Of a stretch of 64,000 nucleotides of DNA, positions 35,321-45,529 are shown piece by piece. The first letter of the stretch is position 1, and each line of letters opens with the position of its first letter. The stretch covers positions 12,079,528 through 12,143,527 of the forward strand of contig NC_063184.1 of NCBI RefSeq assembly GCF_023159225.1. Reading direction: 5' to 3'. Origin of the DNA: Perognathus longimembris pacificus. Lineage: Eukaryota; Chordata; Mammalia; Rodentia; Heteromyidae. The notes under the pieces were generated by a model, which worked only from the letters and a program-made list of their open reading frames with translations, made no database searches and was not told where the DNA came from. Both the position numbers and the translations under genes were made by a program.

Positions 35321-35730
35321 ATTTTTTTTAAGTTTTTATTATAAAACTGATGTACAGAGAGGTTACAGTTTCATATGTTAGGCATTGGATACATTTCTTG
35401 TACTGTTTGTTACCTTGTCCCTCATACCCCCCTCCCCCCTCCCCCTTACCCTTCCCCCCTGAGGTGTTCAGTTCACTTACACCAAACAGTTTTGCAAGTA
35501 TTGTTTTTGTAGTTGTTTCTCTTTTTTTACCCTGTGTCTCTCAATTTTGGTATTCCCTTTCAATTTCCTAGTTCTAATACCAGTATACATGGTTTCCAAT
35601 ATACTCAGATAAGATTACAGAGATAGTGTAGATACAATCACAAGAAGGTGATACAAGAACATCATCAATAATAGAAGCTACAGATACACATGGGCCATTG
35701 AAAGTAATTAAACTGTGATATAATAATTGT
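35321..35730 (-). mobile_element. 5'-truncated L1 3' end nested in the L1 5' UTR
   Basis: A second 3' UTR in antisense orientation: T-rich start, actgatgtacagagaggtta, a strong C-rich tract (35427-35460), ccctgtgtctctcaattttg and a break near gatataataattgtt. It shares the subfamily B variants of the host L1. A probable TSD is aaaaaattaaaaag on the left and aaaaaattttttaaaaag on the right, blurred by homopolymer change. Confidence 0.88.
35427..35460 (-). other. Potential G-quadruplex tract, nested L1 3' UTR
   Basis: Five or more C-runs on the plus strand, separated by one to three bases, give a strong G-quadruplex motif on the L1 sense strand. Confidence 0.7.
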
Positions 35731-36941
35731 TAAATTTTAAAAAATTTTTTAAAAAGTTTAAAAAATGTTTGAAAAGAGAAAAAAAATGGAGTCCTCCTTC
35801 TTTGGGTGGTCTTTCCCCAGTCTCTGGTTTCCTTGGAATGGTCTGCAGTCTATTTTCCTGATTGGCTGGTTTGATTTGCTTTCAGTTTGCAAGGGGTGAA
35901 TCTGTTCTGACCCTTCTCCCCTGTTGGTGCAATCCTGGGTCTCTGTGGTTTGCACAGCTTGCAGGTAGGCCTTGGCGTCCTCTGTAGATGGGGACGTGAG
36001 CAGTCTCGGGAACTATGGCTCCTCTGTCTGCTGTGGGGCCGCTGCCTTTGATGCCTGGCTTTGAATAGGCTGTGTACTCAGCGGGGTGGTGCGCCTCTGG
36101 CCTGTTTTACCCAGCTGAGAGTTGCTTGCCTGGGGGAGGCAGCCTCCTTGGTGGAGGTGGCTATGGAATGCAGCTCCGTTTCGGGCTAGGAATTGGGCTT
36201 CCTCTGTGACGGGACCTTTTAACTTTCTCAGGAACTGTTTGTTCCCCCGTCTGGTGTTTCTGTGCCGCCGGTAGCTGCTTGCAGCTTTCGCTTTAAATTT
36301 AGAAATTCCGACAGGCAGGACGGGGCCCCTCTGGCTAAGCCGAGGCCCAGGACATGCCTCCCGCCAGGGTAGGGGGCGTTCTCCTGGGCAGAGCTAGCTC
36401 TCACTGGTCGGTCCCTCTTGCCCTTTTCAAAGATGGCTCCTTTGATCTCGCTTTCCCCAGGCCCGCTTTAGATCCAATCTGGTCTGACCCTATGCCAGTG
36501 GCAAAGATGGCGCTTTGCTCTGGCGGTGGGGGAAGGGCTGCCTTCCAGAAGCTGCTCTGTGGGCATGAGTGAGAATATCTTTCGTGGGATACTCACGCTT
36601 TCTCTGCTATTTCAGGTCGTCTGTGCTCAGCCACCGTCTGGAGGATTTCTCCCCGGTCTACGCTGTGTGCTTTAGTCACGTGGAGTACAGGTTGCTGTGC
36701 TGGGTGCTGTGCTGGCGCCAGCACTGGCGTGGCGGCGGGATGCCGCCCGGAGCTCAAATCTGTGTTTTCAGACTAGCAGAGTCGATTTTTCCTTCCTGGC
36801 CAGAATCCCTGTACTGTTAGAACTTACTCTGGCTGTCTTTCTAGGAGTAAAAGTTTCTATGTGGTGAGAAAACTGTGATGTCAGAAGGAGCTCAGCTAGG
36901 GCTCTGCTGCTCCTCCGCCGTCTTCCCGGAAGTCTAGAAAA

Positions 36942-36955
36942 TCTGCTGGATATTT
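36942..36955 (+). repeat. TSD of full-length L1, right copy
   Basis: Exact second copy of tctgctggatattt, directly beyond the L1 5' end. Confidence 0.95.
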
Positions 36956-37367
36956 ATCAAGATTTCTTGTTTTGAAAAAGGAAATGTTTGAAAGTTGAAT
37001 ACAAAATTCTTTAAAACCTACTAAGCTTTTACTTTTGATTACGGCCCCTGAAATGAGTTTGGATATTCAACTTGACATCCCATACAGTAGGACTTACATG
37101 GGATTATATGTTTGTAATATCTGTTCTCTTGCTTTTTATGGATATTTTTATAAGAAATGTGCAAGGGTTATAACTGAGATTACGGGAGCATCAACACATA
37201 AACATCAGAACCTCCTAATGAGTATTCATTAACTATAATTTGAATATTAAAAACTGATAATTTGCAGAAGAATATGTACACATGATAAAATTGACTATTA
37301 TGAAAATTTGTCAACATACTTCAGAATATCCAATATAACAAAGAGATCTTTTTTTGTTGTTTGTTGA
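36956..37367. other. Unique AT-rich DNA
   Basis: No feature recognised. Confidence 0.4.
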
Positions 37368-37597
37368 TGTGCCAATCCTGAGGCTTGAACTTAGATCCTG
37401 GGTGCTTTCCCCAAGCTTTATTTGCTCAAGGATAGCAGTCTACCACTTGAGCCACAGCTTTACTGCCAGCTGTTTGGAAATTCACTAATGATAAAGGTCT
37501 TGTGGACTTTCATGCTTGGGCTTGTTTTGAACCTTTATCTTCAAATCTCAGCCTCCTGAACTAGCCTTACAGGCATGAGCCACCAGTGCCCCACCAA
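37368..37597 (-). mobile_element. B1-like/Geo dimeric SINE
   Basis: Antisense: tgccaatcctgaggcttgaa, gctcaaggatagcagtctac, ttcaaatctcagcctcctga, and ttacaggcatgagccaccag at the 7SL-like end. Confidence 0.88.
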
Positions 37598-37899
37598 AGA
37601 AGTCATTTTTAATAATTTGAAAAATAAGCAACGTCCAAAGTCAACTTATATTACCATCAACACGGAATCTTACCTGTATTATTATAATCAAAGCATTTTA
37701 TTTCAAAATTAACAGACAAAACTCTTTCAAGTTTGTATCCAATATCCAATTTCTAAAAAATACTACTTTAAAACATTAATTCTCAAATTCCAAGATCATA
37801 TTAAATATTCTGAGTTACAATTTTAAGCTCAAACTTCTAAAAGTTAAACTCAGATTAATGATAAGTACAAATATGGTGTGTATGTGTGTGCTTTTTAAT

Positions 37900-38055
37900 T
37901 TTTTTTAATGCTAAGATTTGAACTCAGGGTCCCATACTTGCTAGGAAGGTCCATAGTCTGTTATGCTTTTACTTAATTTGAACATTGGTTCTTACTCTTT
38001 GTCCCAGTTACTGACTAGATGTGATTGTAGCTATGAACCACCATGTTTTGCTATT
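37900..38055 (-). mobile_element. Old ID/7SL-like SINE remnant
   Basis: An antisense ID-like part (aagatttgaactcagggtcc, catacttgctaggaaggtcc) is followed by a decayed 7SL-like end (gatgtgattgtagctatgaa, ccacca). The order is like a dimeric SINE, but the identity of the parts is uncertain. Confidence 0.5.
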
Positions 38056-38062
38056 TTTAAAC

Positions 38063-38066
<4 letters not shown>

Positions 38067-38119
<53 letters not shown>
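38067..38119 (+). repeat. (GT)n microsatellite
   Basis: About 26 uninterrupted GT units at the 3' end of the next antisense SINE. Confidence 0.97.
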
Positions 38120-38121
<2 letters not shown>

Positions 38122-38328
38122 GGTACTGGGGCTTGAACTCAGGGCCTCCTTCTCTCAGTAGGTTTTTTCACTCAAGGCTGGCACTCTTCACTTTCAGCAT
38201 TTTGCTGGTTAATTGGAGATAAGAGTCTCACAGTTGTGTCTACCTGAGCTGACATCAAACCATGATCCTCAGATCTCAGTTCCCCAAGTAGCTAGGAGTA
38301 CAGGTAAGGACCATCAGTACCCAACTAG
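38120..38328 (-). mobile_element. B1-like/Geo dimeric SINE
   Basis: Antisense: ttggtactggggcttgaact, cactcaaggctggcactctt, ggttaattggagataagagt, gatcctcagatctcagttcc, tagctaggagtacaggtaag. Confidence 0.88.
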
Positions 38329-38624
38329 TGTACTTCACTTTTAATCTCATTGATAAATTTAAAGTCTATATGTCAACTCACAGTATGGCTTCTTTATAAA
38401 CTCAATTGCAAACTGTGCAATATTGTTTCAACCATATACTGTTTTTTAGATAGATTCCCCAAATGTTATTGGTACATTTAGCATAATCGATACAAAACAG
38501 ATGTGGAATGTTCAGATACAGATAGAACATAACATACACACATATGTATATAGACAGACAACTATAGGAAGAGAAATAGATCAATTTTTACCTATGAAAT
38601 GTATACAAGTTTATCTATTTTTGT

Positions 38625-38798
38625 TTTGTTTTGCTTTAAACTCAGGGCCTGGGCTCTGTTTCTGAGTTCTTTCGCTAGTGCTAGTTAGTGCTCTACCACT
38701 TTAAACCATAGCACCATTTCTGGTTTTCTAGTGGTTAATTGGAGATAGATTCACAGACTTTCCTGCCCAGGCTGGCTTTGAATCCTTGATCCTCAGAT
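38625..38798 (-). mobile_element. B1-like/Geo SINE truncated by microsatellite
   Basis: Antisense: aaactcagggcctgggctct, gttagtgctctaccacttta, ggttaattggagatagattc, ggctttgaatccttgatcct, stopping at cagatctta where a TATG array begins. The 7SL-like half is therefore incomplete. Confidence 0.87.
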
Positions 38799-38851
38799 CT
38801 TACGTATGTATGTATGTATGTATGTATGTATGTATGTATGTATGTATCTAC

Positions 38852-38890
<39 letters not shown>
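38799..38890 (+). repeat. (TATG)n and (CTAT)n compound microsatellite
   Basis: About 12 TATG units pass into about 10 CTAT units. The array truncates the preceding SINE at its 5' half. Confidence 0.95.
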
Positions 38891-38892
<2 letters not shown>

Positions 38893-39784
38893 CTATCTAC
38901 CTATTTATCTTTATATTCATGGCTTCAGATTAAAGAATTCCAGAGGAAATATCATTGAGATTGTCTGTGATTATATTTGGATAATGAGATTAGGTTTTAT
39001 TTTATTTTCTATCATTCTAATTTGCACTAGTATTGCCTAAGAAAACATAATTTTAAAACTTATTATGAGATGGTAACAGTTAATTACTACCTTACCATCT
39101 GAGACACATTTCCTTCTGTGCAGATGATGAGTAATATAACCTAAATACCACAGTGTCAAATATGATGATGTCAAAGTCCTCTGCAAATATTTCTATTGCT
39201 TTTCCAAAATGACAGAGAAAAAAAATACATATATATAATATTAAACAACACATTTACTCAACAGTATCCAAAAAGTAGAAGCATATATTTCAAAAGGAAG
39301 AAAAGCTGAAAGAAAAGAGAACAATTGATGGGTGTTATGTGTCAGTCTCAGCAGTGACTTCAGTGGACATTCTATCAACACTCAAACCCAGTAAGGATTG
39401 GCAGAGTACTGGGAATTTCATGTTAGTTAAACTGGAGAGTTTTAACAAGTCATTTATCTCACAAAAACTAATATAGCAAATGCTATTGCTCCATAGGGCA
39501 AATAGAGTCATTTAATACAGATGGAGTAGATCATGATGTTGGAAACTAGGAAAGCAGGGAAAATCACCTACTCATTCCCCATCCCCCTCACCCACAAAAA
39601 ATTTCTCCTAAAAATGAGCAGTAGGAAGACAGAAAAATCCTGTAACTAGATACTTGCTTACATGTTTCTCTGCATTCCAGTTTTCCCACAGGTGAAGCCA
39701 TTCTTTATCTTTCAGAGCTAAGGCTCAACTTCTAAGATGCTACTCAGGAAAACAAATTTTTTGCTCCTGTCCTCCTTCAATAAT
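38891..39784. other. Unique AT-rich DNA
   Basis: No gene or repeat family recognised. Confidence 0.4.
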
Positions 39785-40025
39785 CTGAAGATAGGGGCTG
39801 GGGATATGGCCTAGTGGCAAGAGCGTTCACCTTGTATACATGAAGCCCTGGGTTCAATTTCCCAGCACCACATATACGGAAAATGGCCAGAAGTGGTGCT
39901 GTGGCTCAAGTGACAGAGTGCTAGCCTTGAGCAAAAAGAAGTCAGGGACAGTGCTCAGGCCCTGAGTCCAAAGCCCACGAATGGCCAAAAAACAACAACA
40001 ACAACAACAAAAAACCTGAAGATAG
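39785..40025 (+). mobile_element. IDL-Geo dimeric SINE with TSD
   Basis: The body is 39795-40015, bracketed by ctgaagatag (39785-39794 and 40016-40025). The ID-like half is ggggctggggatatggccta, agcgttcaccttgtatacat, ctgggttcaatttcccagca. The linker is catatacggaaaatggccag. The Geo half is tgtggctcaagtgacagagt, ggccctgagtccaaagccca, with a CAA-rich tail. Best-preserved sense copy together with the one at 56.5 kb. Confidence 0.96.
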
Positions 40026-40511
40026 TATGTCAAGCAAAAAAAAAATCCCAGAAAGCAGCAGGTAACTTTAAAATGGCAATGTATGTGACAGAAATGTAAC
40101 AGAGCATAGAGTTTTCTGAGAATCAGAATTACCATAAGCAATATTATTGAGTCTGGTCATATTTTGATTTAAAAGAAGATTAAAATTCAATCCAAGTGTC
40201 ACCAAAATGCTAGCAAATGTTTCAGAGCTAAGAAAGATGTAAAGAATTAACCAATGCACCCTATTTTCATCATCTAGAGAAATGCAGAAATTTCTTATTA
40301 AAGGTTTCTGATGATTTCTAATGAACAGTACTGTTTTACATATCAAAAATTATGAGCATAAGTTTTTATTTTTAATTTTAAGGAACTATAACTGGTCTAG
40401 GTTTCCTTTTCTTCAAATCTAAAAATTCATTGTAAATCCCAAGTCATGAAGCTTCTATTCTTCTCATTTCCAATTTTGTTTTTATCCCTTATCTATTCTT
40501 TGTTTGTTCAT
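40026..40511. other. Unique non-coding DNA
   Basis: No feature recognised. Confidence 0.4.
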
Positions 40512-40716
40512 TTGTGTCAGTCCCAAGGCTTGAACTCAGGCCCTGAATACTATCCTTGAGCTTTTCTTGCTCAAGGCTAATGCTCTACCACTTGAGCTGC
40601 AGCTCCACTTCCAGATAGTTGGGTGATTAAGACTTTCCTGCTCAGGCTGGCTTTGAACCTTGGTCCTTAGAACTCATCTTTCTGAGTAGCTTGGATTAGA
40701 GGAGTGAGCCATAGAT
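40512..40716 (-). mobile_element. B1-like/Geo dimeric SINE
   Basis: Antisense: gtgtcagtcccaaggcttga, ctcaaggctaatgctctacc, gcaggctggctttgaacctt-like block (here tcaggctggctttgaacctt), then gagtagcttggattagagga. Confidence 0.88.
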
Positions 40717-41021
40717 GATCTGCTTGAATGATATTCTTGAATGTTGGCAACTTGTCGATTAGAATCCTCAGAATATTCATTCAAGTTACTTAAAATTTCT
40801 TGGTTATAAATCCAAATCAATATCAATACCTGAGTTCGGTTCTTGTGCCTTCTTAATCTCTTCAAATTGTATTAATTTTTTTTTGGTATAGGTTCTAACT
40901 TTGTATGGAAAGCCAGACATTATGTTTAATTTTTTTTTGCACCAGAACTTTCATATCCTTACAGTGTCCTTGTTCTTCTTTTATTTTCTGTTGTTTCTTG
41001 GCTTCCTTAAAACCCCTTTGC

Positions 41022-41255
41022 ACTGGGCACCAGTGGCTCACACTGTAATCCTAGCAACTCAGGAGGCTGAGATCTGAGAACTGGAGTTTGAAACCAGCCT
41101 GGGCAGGAATGTCCATGAGACTTTAATCTCCAATGAGGCACCAAAAAGCTGGAAGCAGAGCTGTGGCTCAAATGGTAGAGCACTAACAATGAGTAAAAAT
41201 GCTCAGGCACAGCACCTAGGCCTTGAGTTCAAGCCCCAGCACTGGCACAAAAGTG
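41022..41255 (+). mobile_element. B1-like/Geo dimeric SINE
   Basis: Well preserved: gggcaccagtggctcacact, ctcaggaggctgagatctga, ctccaatgaggcaccaaaaa, gagctgtggctcaaatggta, ttgagttcaagccccagcac, ending in an AAAC-rich tail. Confidence 0.92.
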
Positions 41256-43339
41256 AAAAACAAAACAAAATTTTTTTAATGAGAGTCTAAGTCATGTAGT
41301 TCTGTCAGAAGTAATTCACTGATATTTTGCTGGGGACTTGGTATATTGAAAAGCAATAGCAGAGGTGGTGAATTCTCTCTGTCTCATATATGTATCTATT
41401 TAAATTTACATTTTATATATTGCATATATATTTATCTATATACATATATGTGTATACACACATACACACATATATACATATATGCATACACACACATATG
41501 GAGCTGTGCCTGTTGGCATGGCTCTTCCATTTTTTTCTTCCCATCCCTCCTTAGGTGAGACAAGAAGGCTTGAAAGTTAGAGAATAAAGACAACACTTCT
41601 TGAATGACTGGTAGCGTCTCCTCAAAAGAATGGTTTTCTGTTTTGGAGATCACTCTATCCACATTTCCCAATGGCCAGCCTCCCGTCCCACATTCTTCAA
41701 CATGAAACTTGAATGGAGTTTCTTTCAAGCAAAACTCATGAGAATCTAAGAACCTTCAGGAACATTCTTTGGCTGGCCTTGGCACCTCCCCAAATCTCCT
41801 CTCTTTCCTTGATTGTAGTTCATAAGAATAATTATTTAATATGCTGGAAATATAGTATTTTGAGACAGTAGAAAACTGCTCAGAACATTCCAAAGCTTCA
41901 TTCTGACCCACCCACAGAATGGAAGACCTCATATTCAAAAGAAACACATGCCACAGTGCCTCTCGCTCTTGAAAACAGAATACCCATGGAAGCTGTGTCC
42001 AGTGAGTTATATGATCGGTGTTTCACTCAGGGCAAAATGCCGTTCAACGTCTGTCATGAGAAATCAGGATGCTATCCATCAGAACAACTTTCTTTAGTCT
42101 TGAGTTGTTTTGCACCTCCACTCTTTTGCCCGGAAATTTATTGATGCCCTTCATGAATATTGCTCAGGCCAGTCTGCATGAGAACTCTTCCAAATTGATG
42201 GAAATCACCACTTATTTTTGTGCTTTTTGGATCTGCTGGTTTATTCTGCAGGTAAGCGGATCTTGGAGATAACTATAGGGGTTTATTTACTTCTTCAGAT
42301 TTGCAGGGTTCATTTTCCCTGCAACTTCCCTGGCTCCATGGGACCAAGAAAATTCATTGGTTTAAATGTTTAATTTGTATGTGAAATTAAAACAAAATCA
42401 CCTTGTGAATGGTAGGCTAAATGATTAGCAATCCTCTTCTGGCTAAGATGTATCGATCTCACCGCAAATATACTTATGTTTGCCAAAATGGAAAAGTAAT
42501 TTAAAAAAAATAGAAAAGACAAAAAAAATAGAAAAGAATGTGGTACTAAACAATGCCCACTCTTTGAAGACGTTGTGATTTAGACAGGAAAACAAATGTG
42601 CCCTGAAAGAAATCTCACCCACAAACAGCTCAGAGGCTGCTTCACAGAAGAAAGTAAGTGTTTAGTTCATGTCATCCTTTGTACATAGAGCTGAGTTGCA
42701 TTTAAGAGAGGGATTTGGACTTCTGGTTATCAAGGGAAGCTGGGATAGAAAATTCTAGATGCACAGGCAGGCTGATTTGATGGCAGACAGAGTGTTTCCC
42801 CGGAAGGAGAAAGGGCTGCCTTTTCCTGCTCCTCTCAGACTCTAAATGAAGAAAGAGCTTGCAGTGGGAAATAGGTGTTTTCTTTTCTTTTCTTTTCCCA
42901 ATCTACAGTGGAAAGATGGATAGAAGGCAGGAAATCTGCTCTCCAAAGCCCAGAGAAGGGCTGTTAGGCTGCTTCTCTCTCAAGAGCTCTTCTAGCTCTT
43001 TATGATTACTGCAGACATCCTCTTATCAAACCCAGTCCAGGCCAATTGTTGGTCAGTTAATAACAACAACAAAGACTTTCATGGTAGAAAATATTTTTTG
43101 GACAAAAATAAACCATAAATGTGTTCTTCTAATGTAAAATAATGTTATACATTCCCTTTCCTTCATGTCGGCCAATGTTACTTTGAATTAGCCCCTTGAT
43201 TGGAGCTTTGTATTGTTTTGCCAGTATAAACCACGTCTCTAGGCCATGTGCTGGCATTTGAAGTTTTGATTCTCTGAAGTAGAACATTAACTTAGACACT
43301 CTTTTTTTTTTGGTGGGGGGGTTATATCCTGGGACTGAG
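41256..43339. other. Unique non-coding DNA, 2.1 kb
   Basis: No gene found. A TA/CA-rich patch at 41415-41500 and an A-rich run with a repeated aaaaaaatagaaaagac-like unit at 42500-42537 are the only landmarks. Confidence 0.45.
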
Positions 43340-43566
43340 TAATATCCTTGAACTCAGGACTTGAGTGCTGTCACTGAGCTGATTCTGCTCAAGACTGGTA
43401 GTTTTTTGCCACGTTGAGCCACAACACTACTTCTGGTTTTACTAGTGGTTCTTTGGAGATAAGTCTCTCACGGCCTTTCCTGCTGGGGCTGGCTTTGAAC
43501 TGTGATCCTCAGATCTCAGCCTCCTAAGGAGCTAAGTTTACAGACATGAAGGCATGCTCCATCAGC
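43340..43566 (-). mobile_element. B1-like/Geo dimeric SINE
   Basis: Antisense: ccttgaactcaggacttgag, ctgctcaagactggtagttt, gttgagccacaacactactt, ggctggctttgaactgtgat, cctcagatctcagcctccta. Diverged. Confidence 0.87.
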
Positions 43567-43971
43567 ATCTACCAACTTAGACACTTACAAAGCTACTAGC
43601 AGTCCACATCCCTTTCATATTTTTTGTTGTACTGCTGATATCTAATGCTCTGCTGACTCACATTTATTAAGTCTGTCTAAGTAGCTTGAGTTATGTACTT
43701 GTGAGCATCTGTACACTCATGCACACACATACCTCTGCTGCTTTGTATGAATGGTTCACATACCAGGCACTTCACAGAGCAAAGAGAATTTGTTCTGCTT
43801 CCTTGAAGAGGTCACAATTAAAGTATAACCAACTGGATGGGACAGACAATTTGCATATTGCTTTGAATTTTATTTGTGTGAGACAGTGTAAGTGTGTGAG
43901 TGTTTGTGCCAATCATGAGGTTTGAACAAGTGTGTCTTTCAGCTCTGGAAATCCACTTATTTTGTTGTTTT

Positions 43972-44112
43972 TTTCTCTCCTCTTCCTGTTCCTGCTCCTG
44001 TTCCTGCTCTTATTCCCATTCTTCCTCCTAGTCTTCCTCTTTCTCCTCCTCTTCCTCCTCATCTTTCTCCTTCTCTACTTCCTCCTTCTCTTTCTCTTCT
44101 TTCTTCTTCTGT
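43972..44112 (-). repeat. CT-rich polypyrimidine tract
   Basis: About 140 bases of CTT/CCT-type repeats. The Leu/Phe-rich and Pro/Ser-rich frames across it are low-complexity products, not genes. It adjoins an antisense ID-like remnant (44117-44168, gtatatgcctgagctacatc). Confidence 0.9.
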
Positions 44113-44116
44113 TATT

Positions 44117-44168
44117 CTAGGGTTGACATTAGGACTTTGTATATGCCTGAGCTACATCTTCAACCCCA
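44117..44168 (-). mobile_element. ID-like SINE remnant, antisense
   Basis: Short match to the antisense ID end: gactttgtatatgcctgagc then tacatcttcaacccc. Fragmentary. Confidence 0.45.
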
Positions 44169-44540
44169 CCTCAATTTTTCTTACCTAAGAAACAGGAAGT
44201 AAATTGTAATCGTCAACTGGGTTTCAGCAGGATTAGTAAATTAACTTATATGGTGCAAATAGATGGACATCTGCCTCCTCACCATCACTATACTAGTGGT
44301 ACTTCTTACTTGTTCATGAAGCTTAGTCAGTGTCTTTGATACAAAGTAGGAAGTGGTTAAAAAAGATTAAGCAGTGATGAGCCATTTCTTCATGAATGTT
44401 ACTATTTACCTGCTTCACAAACCTGCTTAAAACCTATTTGTAGGATATATATCATGGTGTCTGTATATGATATATATATATAATTATATATATATATCAT
44501 GTTTTCCATATACATGTACCTTACAGTGTAATGTAGCCAC
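44169..44540. other. Unique DNA with AT palindrome
   Basis: Contains a TA-rich inverted-repeat patch at 44445-44500. Otherwise no feature recognised. Confidence 0.5.
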
Positions 44541-44574
44541 TAAACTAAGAATATCAGTTGACTAGAATATAATA

Positions 44575-44970
44575 CAGAGTTGGTTCAGTCTGTACTGCAA
44601 GTATAAGAAAATGCCACAGACTGAGTAATTTATAAATAATAAACTTGTTCGTCACAGATTTGGAATCTAGAAAGTCCAAGGTCAAGGTGCTGCGAATCTG
44701 TGTCAGGCAAAAGGTCACTGTCCATACCTAGTAGGGCGCTTTGCTGCTTTGTCCTCAGAGGCAGAGCATGTATAGACTATATAGATGGGAAGTGCAAATG
44801 TCCTTTCTTACATGATGTGAACGACAAATGTGGCCTTCTCCCCCCTCACGACCTTTAACAAGGCTGCCATCGTCAATGAGTCTCCTAAGGGCTCCACCTT
44901 TTCATGTTGCCAGACTGTGAAACAATAGTCTCCGTTCCCAGTTTGGGCTGTGAAACTTAGCCACAGCTTC
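44575..44970 (-). mobile_element. MLT1-like (MaLR) LTR, antisense
   Basis: Follows the antisense order of an MLT1-type LTR: ccacagactgagtaatttat, gtcacagatttggaatctag, aagtccaaggtcaaggtgct, a tctgtgtcaggcaaaaggtc block, then cctaagggctccaccttttc. An LTR of an old non-autonomous retrovirus-like element with no coding capacity. Confidence 0.72.
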
Positions 44971-45529
44971 CAATTGAGAAATTAGATTATGCAGGAGTAA
45001 CGAACAGTGTCCAAATTCCAGTGGTGTTCACTGAGATTGGACTATATGCATGTTTCCAGGTGCATCTCACTTTGGGACCAAGGCTCACAGAGCTTACTTG
45101 TTTGGAAAAGTTGTAAGTCATCATGGAAAAGAGGAGAAAGAAAGACTATAACGAAGCAAAGCCAATGTTCTGAGAAATTCAGCCCCAAGAGACACTTCTC
45201 ACGAATTAAAGCCTATTGCATAGCCATACCTGCAGAAAGTGAGGAAGGGAAGTGGCTATTGGTGAATGTGAAATTATGTAATATGTTGTTAACAAATTAC
45301 ATATATCATTGCTCTGGTCTCTAACAACTCTATTTTCCTGTTTTCCTGTGAAGACATGAATTGTGTATGATAGCTTGGTCAAAATACCCACCAAGGAAAT
45401 TATACTTCATAAGAGGATAAGGATGGATTTTAAAAGGTAAGGAGAGCAATCAATACTGAAAGACTTCAGAGAATGGCTGATTTCTAATTTATACCATGGT
45501 AAATCAAATAATGACTTTCCATCCTACCA
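44971..45529. other. Unique non-coding DNA
   Basis: No feature recognised. A 105-codon frame at 45007-45324 has no recognisable domain. Confidence 0.4.

Larger units (their letters stand above)
28782..36941 (-). mobile_element. Full-length L1 (subfamily B) with 14-bp TSD and two nested insertions
   Basis: Antisense order from right to left: 5' end at 36941 (starting ttttctagacttccgggaag), GC-rich 5' UTR, nested L1 fragment (about 35321-35730), A-rich end of the 5' UTR, ORF1 from 34511 with a nested SINE (34211-34425), a short inter-ORF gap, ORF2 (33132-29295), 3' UTR with a C-rich tract on this strand (28888-28921) and the A-tail. Perfect TSDs at both ends show one complete insertion. Net of the nested elements the L1 is about 7.5 kb. 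Both ORFs are broken, so it is not autonomous. Confidence 0.96.
34512..36941 (-). promoter_or_regulatory. L1 5' UTR / internal promoter region
   Basis: From the ORF1 start leftward in L1 terms: an A-rich downstream part (about 34900-35310) and a GC-rich upstream part (about 35800-36930) with several CpGs, as expected of a promoter-bearing L1 5' UTR. Two caaagatggc motifs (36428-36437 and 36502-36511) match the core of a YY1-type site but lie on the strand antisense to the L1. I see no clear tandem monomers of the mouse type. Promoter activity is inferred, not shown. Confidence 0.75.

Noticed and set aside
43922..44188. Leu/Pro-rich frames suggestive of a membrane peptide
   Set aside because: Products of the CT-rich tract, open in several frames because the repeat lacks stops.
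45007..45324. 105-codon frame as a possible gene
   Set aside because: No domain, no codon bias and no neighbouring gene signals. Lies between two LTR remnants.
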